From assembly GCA_024734495.1 (NCBI GenBank), contig JALMQS010000161.1, positions 680,169 to 744,168 of the forward strand: a stretch of 64,000 nucleotides of DNA, given 5' to 3'. Position numbers and translations under genes: made by a program. The notes beneath the pieces are model-generated. The model saw only the letters and a list, made by a program, of their open reading frames with translations, did not search any database and was not told where the DNA came from. The stretch is from Forficula auricularia (Eukaryota; Arthropoda; Insecta; Dermaptera; Forficulidae). This document shows positions 54,970-64,000 of the stretch, piece after piece (position 1 is the first letter of the stretch; every line of letters begins with the position of its first letter).

Positions 54970-55799
54970 TCTACTCTTATTAAACGAGCAAAAATTGTAT
55001 ATAGGTAAGTTTATATATTTGTATTTTTTTTATTTTGTAAACGGCTCTAACGATTTTAATGAAACCAACTCTATTAACAAGTTTTGAGGATGAGAAAGCG
55101 GTCAGGCTAGGTCTGAACCTTATCAAAATTCATTTTGATTGACTTTTTCTTAATTAAAGTAATTATTGATAGATGAAAATTTCAATAAAAAAGTTTGCTT
55201 ACATTTTTTTCAATTATCTTTTATTTATTAATTGTTTTTTTAATTTTAAAACTCACGAATACTTTATAGCAAATATTATTATATATTAAAATAAGTCAAT
55301 TTAAATGATTATAAATCATGTTTTAAATTCCACAAAGAGTTAATAACAAATTTTATTATATATTAGAATATGCCAATTTATTTGATTATTAAATTCGATA
55401 AATCATTATTTAATTAAAAAAAAATAATTATACTGAATTTATTTATATGCCTATATAATATACACATAATCTGTTGAAGGCTAGAAATACAAAAACTGTT
55501 TCGGGAGGGTGGGTGTCTAGGAATAAAATATATCGCTTTTAACTGAAGCAAAAAGGTGCCGTGCATGGCTCGGTGCTCCAGGTATATACCTAATATACAA
55601 ATAATCTGTGGGTCATTAGAAGGCTAGACATGCAAAAACTGGGTGCGGGGTGAAGGAGTTGGGGTGCAGTAGTGGGGGGTGAAGTGGTGGGGGTCGGGGA
55701 TGTGGCGAGGTGGGAATTGAGGGTGCAGTGGTGGGAGGGTTCGGAGGTTTAGCTAAAGCAAAAAGTTACCGTGCATCGCTTGGTGGCTCCAGGTACTTA
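54970..55799 (+). mobile_element. Helitron-like element H4
   Basis: 5' TCTACTCTTATTAAACGAGC at 54970, body AACGGCTCTAACGATTTTAA, a G-rich tract 55640-55760, 3' end ACCGTGCATCGCTTGGT then GGCTCCAGGTACTTA. An internal second 3'-like end (GCCGTGCATGGCTCGGTGC) at about 55557 suggests a nested or duplicated terminus. The CTTA end is off the CTRR rule. Confidence 0.65.
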
Positions 55800-56878
55800 A
55801 TAGTTAAATAAAAAAAACAATAATTACATAATTACCAACTTATTAAATAATTTTTAATTGTTATGAAAATAATTTTTTCATATATTTATTAGACAGTATT
55901 TGGCTTTTGAATTGTTTTTAAAATCTTTCAGGGATGATATACGAATCCCGTGTCACGATGACATAAGAAGATTTATCATTAAGTACATCTTTTGTGTTGT
56001 AATCTGCAATTTGAAAGAAAATTCAATTAATTATCCCTAAGTGTGTGTGGGGGTGGGGGATGGGGGGTGCGTGGAAGGTAGGTATTTTCGATGATAAATT
56101 ATTCCATCTGGTTGAATTTCCTCCTCCCTTGATGGCTTCCACTCTATTAGACACCGAGTTAACAGATGAGTGATGAATTATAGTATAGTACCTACTCAGC
56201 TCAGCTCAGCTCAGCTCAGTCAAACCACGAGGTCACGTGATCATCTCATAGGCATTTCGCTGAAGAGGACACCACTCGAGAATTTAGTCCTCCTCATGTT
56301 CGGACCACCAATTAGAAATTAATTCCAAATTGCTCTGCATTTTTGTTTCGCATTTGAGAGTGGGGGAAGGAGGAGCCATACAAATTGGAAAATATTAAGC
56401 AACGGAAATGACGTAGAAGAGGGAACAAGAATCCACTTAGGTGTGAGCAAATTAGCAGTTATTCACGGAGAGGCTAATGAAAATATTAAAAGGGACTATA
56501 TCCGACAGGAAGTGCAGCCAGGAAACACCTTTTCCGGTTGGCTTTGATATACAGTCCACCCCCTATATCTCCCTTTAGCATTGTTTTAAATGAATTAAGA
56601 CATTCTATTATTAAAACGGGAAAGACATTTTATTCAGGGCTAGGTTGCAGATATAATCCCTGATATAAAATTCTCCTTTTCTCTCTTTATTTAAACATAT
56701 TCCTTCTAATAATATAAAATAGTATGCTCTGTTGAGTGGACTAGGATAATACAGTCTTTGATTAAAGTATGGTCTTTAATTAAAGTATGGGGCTCGCAAG
56801 GAGCTAAAAATGATTAAATGGGGAGTGTAATTTTACTGAATTTATTTGTGTGCTTTCCCAAAATTTGAGAAAGATATA
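55800..56878. other. Unassigned; 56090-56580 is the best unique-sequence candidate
   Basis: (CTCAG)5 at about 56194-56219 is followed by GAGGTCACGTGATCATCTC, containing a palindromic E-box-like TCACGTGA. Then about 350 bp of balanced composition without repeat signatures. It could be regulatory or conserved non-coding DNA. No open frame of note. Confidence 0.35.
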
Positions 56879-57640
56879 TATTAGGTTGATGTATAATTAT
56901 GGAACGTTTGTATTGTCGCGTTTTTCTTTAGCCAAAAATGGCGTTTTGTTTATTTTTTTTATAATAACAATCTTCTCAATTTATAGTTAATAAAAATGCG
57001 TGTCGAAAACCATATTCATATTCGTCATATTATGCTCTACCACTACGAGAAAGGATGGAAGGCAGCACAGTCATTTCACGATCTCAACGATCTTTTTGGC
57101 GAAGGAACAATTACTGATAGTGCAGTACGGAAGTGGTTTGCCCGTTTCAAATCAGGTGACACTTGTTTGGAGTATAAAGAAGGAAGAGTTCGGCCATCGG
57201 ATTTTGATGATCAGGCACTTCTGACAGCCGTGGAAGAGGATGAAAGCCTTACAAAACGAATGCTGGCTGCAGACTTCAATGTCGACCAATCAACGATCGT
57301 TCGACGCCTCATAAAGCTTGGCAAGGTATGGACATTGGCTGGATGGGTCCCCCACGAACTCTCCGACAACAACAAGGCTGTCAAATTGGATAAAAGTCGA
57401 ACAAGAGCTTTCGCCAACTCTTTTATCCCTATGACCTCCAGAGACTGGAACTCGCTCCCTGACACCATCTTTCCCGCGACTTATAACCTTCAGCTATTTA
57501 AGACCCGTATCCACAGATTCGACCCCCGCCCAGCCCATAAAATTCTTTCTTCTTCTTTTCACGTTGGAGGGGCCAACCCAGGCCTTTAGGGGTTGCACCT
57601 TTTTGGTGTAACTCCTTCTCTCATGATTTTCATTAAAAAA
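56879..57640 (+). mobile_element. mariner copy C interrupted by a LINE tail
   Basis: TA then TTAGGTTGATGTATAATTAT at 56881 is the mariner 5' end. Mariner sequence runs to about 57376, where the LINE family tail takes over (AAGGCTGTCAAATTGG). LINE 3' UTR CCTTTTTGGTGTAACTCC and CATTAAAAAAAA end near 57640. The mariner 3' half is absent downstream. Confidence 0.85.
56996..57589 (+). pseudogene. In-frame mariner DNA-binding domain / LINE tail fusion
   Basis: 197 codons without a stop. Residues 1-127 are the mariner N-terminus: helix-turn-helix 1 (MLYHYEKGWKAAQSFHDLN), helix-turn-helix 2 (DFNVDQSTIVRRLIKLGKV) and the WVPHEL linker. Residues about 128-197 are the LINE tail (KSRTRAFANSFIPMTSRDWN, IFPATYNLQLFKTRIHRFD). 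The catalytic domain is missing. It is a chance chimera by structure, but the frame is fully open, with an ATG matching the family start. The domain could still bind mariner ends if made. Confidence 0.85.
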
Positions 57641-57652
57641 AATAATATATTA

Positions 57653-57666
57653 ACAGATATATATTT

Positions 57667-57697
<31 letters not shown>

Positions 57698-57742
57698 ATG
57701 TTTATTTGCATCAAGCAGGAGACAACCTCTTTGTTTCTCTCT
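57653..57742 (+). repeat. TA/GT tract and solo Penelope outer arm
   Basis: (TA)n then GTGTGTGTGTATGTTTATTT and GCATCAAGCAGGAGACAACC, CTCTTTGTTTCTC. It matches the outer arm at 23051-23110, lying directly after the LINE insertion. Confidence 0.7.
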
Positions 57743-58075
57743 ACTAATATTAAAATTAAATTATATTAAAACTAGCTATAAAAATATAAAAAATAACATA
57801 AGTAAACAAACAAATATCTTGTTTACCTTAATTGTTATATATGGTAAATAAATAATAATTAATATTATTGACATTGTTACGATTCATTTATTTTTAACAA
57901 TCTTCTTATTTTAATTTTCTGTTGATGCTTCTTTCTACGTATATAACCTATTGACACAATAAATAAACCACTAACTCTTAAAAATTAGTCAAATTAAATA
58001 AATAAATATTTGAATATGTTTTAAAAATGATATTAAGACCTTGGTTCTTGTATAAATATAGTTAGGTACACCTAC

Positions 58076-58151
<76 letters not shown>

Positions 58152-58710
58152 AACATACATATATAGAGAAAGATGAAAACCCTGCCAATGTTTACTTCGA
58201 CGCATAAAATATCTTAAAATACGAACATCAAGTTATTAAAACTTTGTATATTACATTTGAATGTCTGAAAAAAGTAAAAAAAAAAAATGAATGGATGGAT
58301 GGAGAGAAAAGTTTCATTAAAAAGTTTTTTCAACCCCTCTCGTCTACTTCAGCCCCTTTGCACTCTCATCTAGAACAAACCCTTCTTGTTTCTATATCTA
58401 TATCTATATATGTACACGTTCATATATTCCCTACCACACCATATTACTAAAAATATAACACACAAAAACGCAACCCAGAATCTTTTTGACATTCGTCATC
58501 TAAAAAAAAAAAAAAAAAGAATTTTTGAGGAAACAAAAAATAAATAAATAAACAAATTAACGGGCGGATAAGTGTACGCAAAAAATAGATATATAAGTAA
58601 ATTAAAAAAAAGAATGAATATGAACTCTATGTTTTCTCTATCTCAAAATAAATTCAAAATTTGATCCAAGAAATGTAAATAAATAAAAAAGGGATTGAAT
58701 GAAAGATTGG
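57743..58710. other. Unassigned; long (TA)n microsatellite at 58079-58147
   Basis: Pure TA for about 68 bp. The rest is AT-rich without gene signals. A 68-codon frame at 58244 is not supported. Confidence 0.55.
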
Positions 58711-58887
58711 ATTGGAATTGGAATAATTATCGGAAAAGAGGTTTTTTTTTATTTAATTAGTTTTTTCCTCTTATTAAAAACAAGGACAGTCGATGGTGGA
58801 GAAGTAATCTCCGGAATCGAAGGTCAAATACAATGTATAGATTAATTCATGTAAAATAATTGGTTTAATAAAATTAAAAAAAAAAGG
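58711..58887 (+). repeat. Duplicated segment, copy 1 of a pair with 63725
   Basis: GGAATTGGAATAATTATCGG to AATTGGTTTAATAAAATT is nearly identical to 63725-63911. A TTCCTCTTATTAAAAACAAG block and GAAGTAATCTCCGGA are shared. Confidence 0.85.
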
Positions 58888-59027
58888 TTTCTTTTAGTTA
58901 TTCAAGAGCAACTTTAATAATAATAACATATTTAAATAATTATTAAAGTTGGTATCGGGAAATAAGGATTATATTTTTATACAAATAATTTTTATTTTAC
59001 TGCCAACGTTTCATTATCAATCTTTTT

Positions 59028-59757
59028 ACTTTACCATACAGGGTATTGTCAAGTATTGTAATCGTGCATGAAAAAAAGTGTTTTTTTTCCTTCTTTTTTT
59101 CGAAATATCTCAAAAACGGCTGAAACTATTTTGATTAAAAAAATTGAGCGAAACCATGGCATTTTGCTCTACAAAAAAGCTCACATAAGTGAACATCGAA
59201 AAAAATATATTTTTCGAGATAATAATTGTTTTGTCAAAATGTCTGTTAGTTAGTTAGTCTGTGCGTTACCAAATTTTTGTGGACGAGCTAGCTCAAAAAC
59301 TAGTGCGAATATCGAAACCAAATTTCACAGGTAGTTTTAGTCCATTGAAGATTAAGAGCTGATTAGATTTTTGGTGCATATCGACCCAAAATTAAGGGGG
59401 AGTGGAGGGGGGTTAAAAATTAAAAATCTAGGCTATTTGAGCAAACTCAACCAAATTTCGTATACATAATCAGTGCGACCCCAGAAGTCTAAAAATGCAA
59501 AAACGAACCGCCCAAAATTGGTGAGGGGAGGGGGATGTAGGGTCAAAAAATGAAAATATAGGCTCTTGTTCCAAACTCAACCAAATTTTGTATACATAAT
59601 CAGTGGGCACACAGTAATCTAAAAATGCAAAAACTAACCTCCCCCCCTACATGATTATAAATAATTTTATTAAATATTAAATATGAGTGAGAGGCCAGGT
59701 TGTATGTTAAAGTCAAGTGGATGGCCACATCAGAACACGTCATCTTATTTTAATTAT
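59028..59757 (+). mobile_element. Composite element X, most complete copy
   Basis: 5' block TACTTTACCATACAGGGTAT, central CATATCGACCCAAAATTAAG, two minisatellite units (about 59447 and 59575), and the 3' block AAGTCAAGTGGATGGCCACA to ACACGTCA. It gives the order of parts for the family. No coding. Classification open; a Helitron-like origin is possible because such elements often carry internal minisatellites. Confidence 0.75.
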
Positions 59758-59838
59758 AAATATTATTTTTCATGGGGTCAGTATCGCGTGGATATTGAAC
59801 ATTTTTGTTTCCTACTTAGCATGTTTAACTAAGCATGT

Positions 59839-60047
59839 CTGCTAAGGAGTTGCGTAGCCAGAAAATTTTCCTGGGGGGGGGAGAAGAGTCAACCCACAAA
59901 GCAAAATATTTAGTGGAATTTTTTTTTTATTAAAACAAATAGATTCTTCAAGAAATTAAAAAAAAACAACATAATTCTTGATTAAACATATGAAATATAT
60001 ATTCTGAGCCCCCCCCCCCTCCCCGTGGCTACACTCCTGCTGCTAAG
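59839..60047. mobile_element. 193-bp hAT MITE with perfect 8-bp TSD
   Basis: CTGCTAAG at 59839-59846 and 60040-60047. Body 59847-60039 starts GAGTTGCGTAGCC; its right end is the inverse of CAGGAGTGTAGCC (9 of 13 match). Subterminal G-run and C-run face each other. No coding. The TSD length fixes the hAT assignment. Confidence 0.85.
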
Positions 60048-60095
60048 TACTAATTAAAATCATCAAATTATAGTCCGAATTTAAACTTGATTTAT

Positions 60096-60892
60096 CAAGT
60101 TGGTGCGCCTGTATTTAGGCAACATATTGGGCGCAGAAGAATGCAAGCTGCGTAAGAGCTAGGCGAGTCCACTCAAATCTTTGAAAGAACAAAATTTAAA
60201 AACGTTTAGTTAAAAATTGAGAAGTTTCATGTGAAATTCTACCTTTATTATAATCGAATGTTTTCTACATTTGATTCAATCGCGAATCAAATGTAGGGAC
60301 TTTTTGTCAAATATTGAGTCAAAATAATATCTGAACTTATATATTTCTAACTTGAAATAATGATGTTAAATAAATTTTTATAATTTTTCTCATTAATATA
60401 TCAAAGAATAATTGATACATCAATAATTGTTTTTGATCGCGCTTATTTGAAAAAGATATTTAGCTAAGTGGATCACATCTTTTTCTCTCTTGGTCCAGAC
60501 TTAAGACTCAGCAGACTCCAATAGCGTAATCAGCAGTAGTCTCGCGATAAATATATTTTTCAAATATAGCGCGGTCAAAAACAATTCTCATTGATGTATT
60601 AATTATTCTTTCATATATTAATGAGAAAAATTATAAAAATTCATCTTTATTAATATGGAAATTTGAAATTTTGTAGAATTAGTTGCTTTATCTCATTTCT
60701 TTTTTTAAAGTAACTATTTTTTCAAATTTTTAAATTTCCACATTAATAAAGGGAGAATTTCACATGAAACTTCTCAATTTTTAATTAAACGTTTTTAAAT
60801 TTTTTTCTTGAAAAGATTTGAGTGGACTCGCCTAGCTCTTACGCAGCTTTCATTCTCCCAACGTATTGCCTAAATACAGGTGCACCAACTTG
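60096..60892. mobile_element. Foldback element (~800 bp)
   Basis: CAAGTTGGTGCGCCTGTATT to AATACAGGTGCACCAACTTG. Mirrored inner blocks include GCTAGGCGAGTCCACTCAAA, GAAGTTTCATGTGAAATTC and TTTTTGATCGCGCT. The centre is near 60500. No coding. No clear TSD. Confidence 0.85.
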
Positions 60893-61052
60893 AAACAAAA
60901 AGAATCTCCCATAAAAAGATCGTGCATTAAACATAGAGGCAGCACTACTGCCAAAGGTAGCGCTCTCTTGTGTTTATTTATTCAAATAATTTGGGTGAAT
61001 TTTGACAAATACATACATTGTTTTTATTTATTTATATATTTTTAAATAAATA

Positions 61053-61083
<31 letters not shown>

Positions 61084-61474
61084 GTAAACAAAAAATGACA
61101 TATAAACATTTAATAAATACTCCTATTATGTTTACATTTTGGTCGCCATTTGACGCTAAAGTCATGACGCACGGTCCCTATAAAGGACAATTTCCATTTC
61201 AGAAATAACAAACTACTATTAAAATACACATTTTATACATAAGCTTTAATAATAATAATTACCCTTTTGCGATAAAACTTGGCCTTATAAACTTGATATT
61301 TTAATATACTATTATAGATACAATAAAAGCGGTAAATTTATACTTAAATGGAGAAAATAATTTTATTTGACATAATAATATTACGAATATTAAAAGTTAA
61401 ATTAATCGTATCAGATATAATAAAAATTAAGGTTGCTATGTAGGTAGATAGTTCATTGAGTATAAGTTTCGTAA
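60893..61474. other. Unassigned; (TAA)n microsatellite at 61044-61082
   Basis: Apart from the (AAT)n tract no feature is recognised. Confidence 0.5.
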
Positions 61475-61837
61475 ATGGCGAGAGCGGGGGTGGATCGCTT
61501 GATATTCCTTTTTTCTTCTTCTCCTTTACTTTATTCTAAATTACCAACCCTTTTCGTGTTTCGAATCCAAACGACCCCCCCCTCCCCCTCTGTCTCGAAT
61601 ATCAAAAAAGATCTTAGTGGTTCTTTTTTTTATTTTACCAAAAGTGGAAATGGAATATTACGGATTCTTCTTCTATTTGAGGGCATGATGTCTCTTAGGG
61701 GGTGTATCCGGGGGGCGAGGGGGGTGCATTTTGTTCTTTGCCCTTGTTCTGGCAAAATCCAAATCCCAATAGAGATCTTGCTTGACTCAGGCAAGATTTT
61801 TTTTTATTTTCTCCACAGAGTTTTATTCTTTTCTTAA
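61475..61837 (+). other. 120-codon frame without recognisable domain
   Basis: The longest ATG frame outside TEs in this half of the window (MARAGVDRLIFLFSSSPLL start), rich in Phe, Leu and Ser because of pyrimidine-rich sequence. TTTCTCCACAG at about 61809 is splice-acceptor-like. No family match. Probably a chance frame, but the block shows no TE signature. Confidence 0.25.
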
Positions 61838-62332
61838 TTGACACTTTTGGCTATGTATATGTGTGTGTGTGTGTGTATTATACACTATACAGGTTGTTCC
61901 CAAATGTAGAGAAATTTAAATAGAAGTTGAAGGGTAAGTTACTAACGCTCTAAAATCTACCATTAGAAATATAAAAAAAGGTAAAGTAAATCCAAGACAT
62001 GCAGCTAGCTTTTTAAGGCCCAAGGGAAGCTTAGAAAATAAAGTTTTGAACATTCTGTTGCGGTATTTATTTAGCTGAACTGGTAAGAGTGGTTGGATTT
62101 TTTTCTTTCTTTTTTTTGTTCATTATTTATTTAATTATTTGCTATTTATTTATTTAAATTGAAATAAATTATTGATTCTTTTATTCTATTAAATAAATAA
62201 ATAGTACAGTTCTTTTATAAAAAAAATTCTCAAAACGTTTATTAAATATTCAAGCCTTTCGGGATAATTCTTCTGATTTTATCAATGGAAATTTGGAAAA
62301 ATTATTGCTTTAAGACAGAATAATAAAGCAAC
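61838..62332. other. Unassigned; short (GT)n
   Basis: (GT)n at 61859-61876, then TACAGGTTGTTCCCAAATG, which resembles a TA-flanked transposon end but has no partner found. Otherwise featureless. Confidence 0.4.
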
Positions 62333-62398
62333 GGGATTCGAATCCGTGTCTCTCTCCTTTACGCGAAAAACGCCTTTCCAATTAGGCTACGGATGTTT
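62333..62398 (-). repeat. tRNA-Arg-like SINE head
   Basis: Minus strand: A box TAGCCTAATTGG followed by AAAGGCGT, typical of tRNA-Arg D-arm sequence, and B box GGATTCGAATCCC. The anticodon arm is decayed (TTTTTCGCGTAAAGG). Both pol III boxes fit consensus well. Probably SINE-derived. Confidence 0.65.
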
Positions 62399-62472
62399 TT
62401 AGACAAATTAACTTTTAAACGTTAGTTTTAATTTTTTCTTAAAACTAAAGTTTAAAAGTTAATTTGTCTAAA
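62399..62472. repeat. Perfect-arm hairpin next to the tRNA-like sequence
   Basis: TTAGACAAATTAACTTTTAA with CGTTAGTTTTAA mirrors TTAAAACTAAAG and TTAAAAGTTAATTTGTCTAA around TTTTTTC. The stem is about 33 bp. Confidence 0.85.
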
Positions 62473-62859
62473 AAAAAAATAGCTAAAATTTAATTTATAT
62501 TTTTTTCAACGTTCACACACGGTATAGCCATCATCAATACATATCACTGGGCACAAAGTTTTGAATTTAATTACAATTAAAAACTCTATTAATATATGTA
62601 TATGGAGGTTCTTTTATTGATCCTTTTATTGTAAATCCCGAAGAAGGAGGTACGATCCTTCAAATTGTCGGATTTTTTAAGAGAATGAAATTGATATTCT
62701 AATTAATTATTTTATAGAAAAATAACCTTAATTAATTAAATTCCATAATTTTAATATATAATAATATTTTAATGATTTATTTCTGGGATTTAGAATTAAA
62801 AAAAACAATTAATTACTAAAAGGAAATTGAATAAAAATGTAATTATACATTTTTATAGA
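62473..62859. other. Unassigned AT-rich sequence
   Basis: No gene or element ends recognised. Confidence 0.5.
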
Positions 62860-63508
62860 GTCAACCACCTGTGAATAATTATTTCAATTAACAAAAAACC
62901 CATCAAAAACAACTTAGCCGAAGATGAGACGGTGACACATCGAATTGTCAACACAAAAGCAATTAAACTAATAGGAGACCCGGCCCTAACCAACTCACTC
63001 GACTCCCTGGCTCATCGAAGAAACGTTTCTGTCCTTTCCCCGTACTACAGATAATATCATGGTGTCTGTTCAGTCGAGCTGAAATCAATTATCCCCCCTA
63101 AAGCCCTCTTTAATAGAAACACGCGGTTTTCGAAAGCTCAGCACCCCTTCGCTATCAAGTTGGATAAAATTCGAACAAGCGCTTTCGCTAACTCTTTTAT
63201 TCCTATGGCCTCCAGAGACTGGGACTCGATCCCACCCACCGTCTTCCCCGCGATTTATAACCTACAGATGTTTAAGACACAGATACCTTCGACCCCTACC
63301 CACCCCATAAAAACCCTTCTTCTTCCTCTTTTCACGATGAAGGAGCCAACCCGGGCCTTTAAGGGATGCACATTTTTGGTGTAACTCCCTCTCTCATCAT
63401 TTTCATTTAAAAAAACCCTTAACCTGTGAATTTCATGCAAATCGTTAGAGCCGTTTTCGAGAAACCGATTCTATATAAATATAAGAATTGCTCGTTTAAT
63501 ATAAAAAG
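62860..63508 (-). mobile_element. Helitron-like 5' part (H5), minus strand, split by a LINE
   Basis: Minus strand: ATTAAACGAGCAATTCTTAT near 63500, GGTTTCTCGAAAACGGCTCT, then the LINE insertion, then GTCTCATCTTCGGCTAAGTT. It parallels 25980-26160. The 3' hairpin end was not found, so this is a fragment. Confidence 0.6.
62968..63415 (+). pseudogene. LINE 3' end (WNSLP family), copy 4
   Basis: The best preserved copy: SLAHRRNVSVLSPYYR, a stop, YHGVCSVELKSIIPP, then FSKAQHPFAIKLDKIRTSA, FANSFIPMASRDWDSIPPTV and FPAIYNLQMFKTQI. The 3' UTR TTTTTGGTGTAACTCCCTC and CATTTAAAAAAA follow. WNSLP has become WDSIP. Inserted into Helitron-like sequence. RT core absent, as in all copies here. Confidence 0.82.
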
Positions 63509-63724
63509 ATATATTTTAAAAATGAAAATAAAAATCTAATTTATTTTCATAACAATTAAAAACCTGTAAATATTTATTATTAATTAATTAATTAGAGGTA
63601 TTTTCTATTGAAGAGGTAGAATTCATTGGCGAATTGATGCAAAGGAAGTACAAATATATTAAATACCACAAATTCCAAATAATGGATGAAGGGATTAAAG
63701 AGTGGATAGAGAGGGAAACAATAT
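63509..63724. other. Unassigned AT-rich sequence
   Basis: No feature recognised. Confidence 0.5.
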
Positions 63725-64000
63725 GGAATTGGAATAATTATCGGAAAAGAGGTTTTTTTTATTTAATTAGTTTTTCCTCTTATTAAAAACAAGGACTAAA
63801 AGTTGATCAAGGACAGTCGATGGTAGAGAAGTAATCTCCGGAGTCGAAGCTCAAATACGATGTATACATTAATTCATGTAAAATAATTGGTTTAATAAAA
63901 TTAAAAAAAAAATCCCATTAATGAGAATGAAAATAGGGAATGAATATTAAATCGGAAAAGAGGTTTTTTTTATTTAATTAATTTTTTCCTCTTATTAAAA
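63725..64000 (+). repeat. Duplicated segment copy 2, start of a ~211-bp tandem
   Basis: 63725-63911 repeats 58711-58887, with an extra ~20 bp around AAAGTTGATCAAGGAC. CGGAAAAGAGGTTTTTTTTA occurs at 63742 and again at 63953, so a second unit has begun when the window ends. The array may continue beyond it. Confidence 0.8.

Noticed and set aside
61475..61837. A confident host gene
   Set aside because: The 120-codon frame is Phe/Leu/Ser-rich from pyrimidine tracts and has no domain; kept only as a low-confidence note.
63255..63440. 61-codon minus-strand frame
   Set aside because: Antisense to LINE tail copy 4.
1..64000. Viral or bacterial insertion
   Set aside because: No viral replication or structural gene, bacterial operon structure or ribosome-binding-site pattern was seen; all recognisable proteins are transposon-derived.

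Overview
The window is eukaryotic, AT-rich (roughly 30 % GC by eye), animal intergenic or intronic DNA. I found no convincing host gene. Almost every interpretable signal is a transposable element (TE) or a tandem repeat. The mix (mariner, hAT, pogo, PIF/Harbinger-like MITEs, Helitrons, a Penelope-like retroelement, several 5'-truncated non-LTR retrotransposons, tRNA-derived SINEs) fits an arthropod, probably an insect. I cannot name the species. The open frames are mostly chance frames; the ones that matter are decayed transposase, reverse-transcriptase-tail or endonuclease fragments.

Layout. 0-10 kb: a LINE tail, a hAT element with a perfect 8-bp target-site duplication (TSD), a CAAGGGCGGATCC MITE, a second hAT, two related palindromes (one with a hammerhead-like loop), a TA-flanked MITE and two abutting TTA-flanked MITEs. 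10-20 kb: foldbacks, a tandem duplication, a composite element carrying a ~115-bp minisatellite, and a MITE with TSD TTATAT. 20-25 kb: a short Helitron, then a Penelope-like element (GIY-YIG endonuclease end) with a near-identical inverted copy and a hammerhead-type ribozyme in each arm, then a 1-kb nested palindrome inserted with a 14-bp TSD and carrying CTCF-core-like motifs in both arms. 25-31 kb: three Helitron-like units in both orientations that contain LINE fragments, plus tRNA-like SINE heads and foldbacks. 31-45 kb: a hAT inside a foldback, mariner copies, a ~1.9-kb foldback, composite minisatellite elements and LINE tails. 45-54 kb: pogo-like elements (one 2.6 kb long with a nine-unit ~119-bp array inside), a dispersed family with CCGACTTCAAAAA ends, and a full SINE with a 14-bp TSD. 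54-64 kb: a Helitron, a mariner N-terminus fused in frame to a LINE tail, a composite element, a hAT MITE with a perfect TSD, a foldback and another LINE tail in a Helitron 5' end.

How the parts relate. The LINE tails at 115, 43.2 kb, 57.4 kb and 63.0 kb belong to one family (conserved WNSLP-type tail, shared 3' UTR, A-rich end). The ~115-bp minisatellite monomer recurs inside several structurally unrelated elements, which is the most unusual organisational feature here. The Penelope/hammerhead material recurs at five or more places, usually between inverted arms. Everything is read by eye; no alignment or database search was run.
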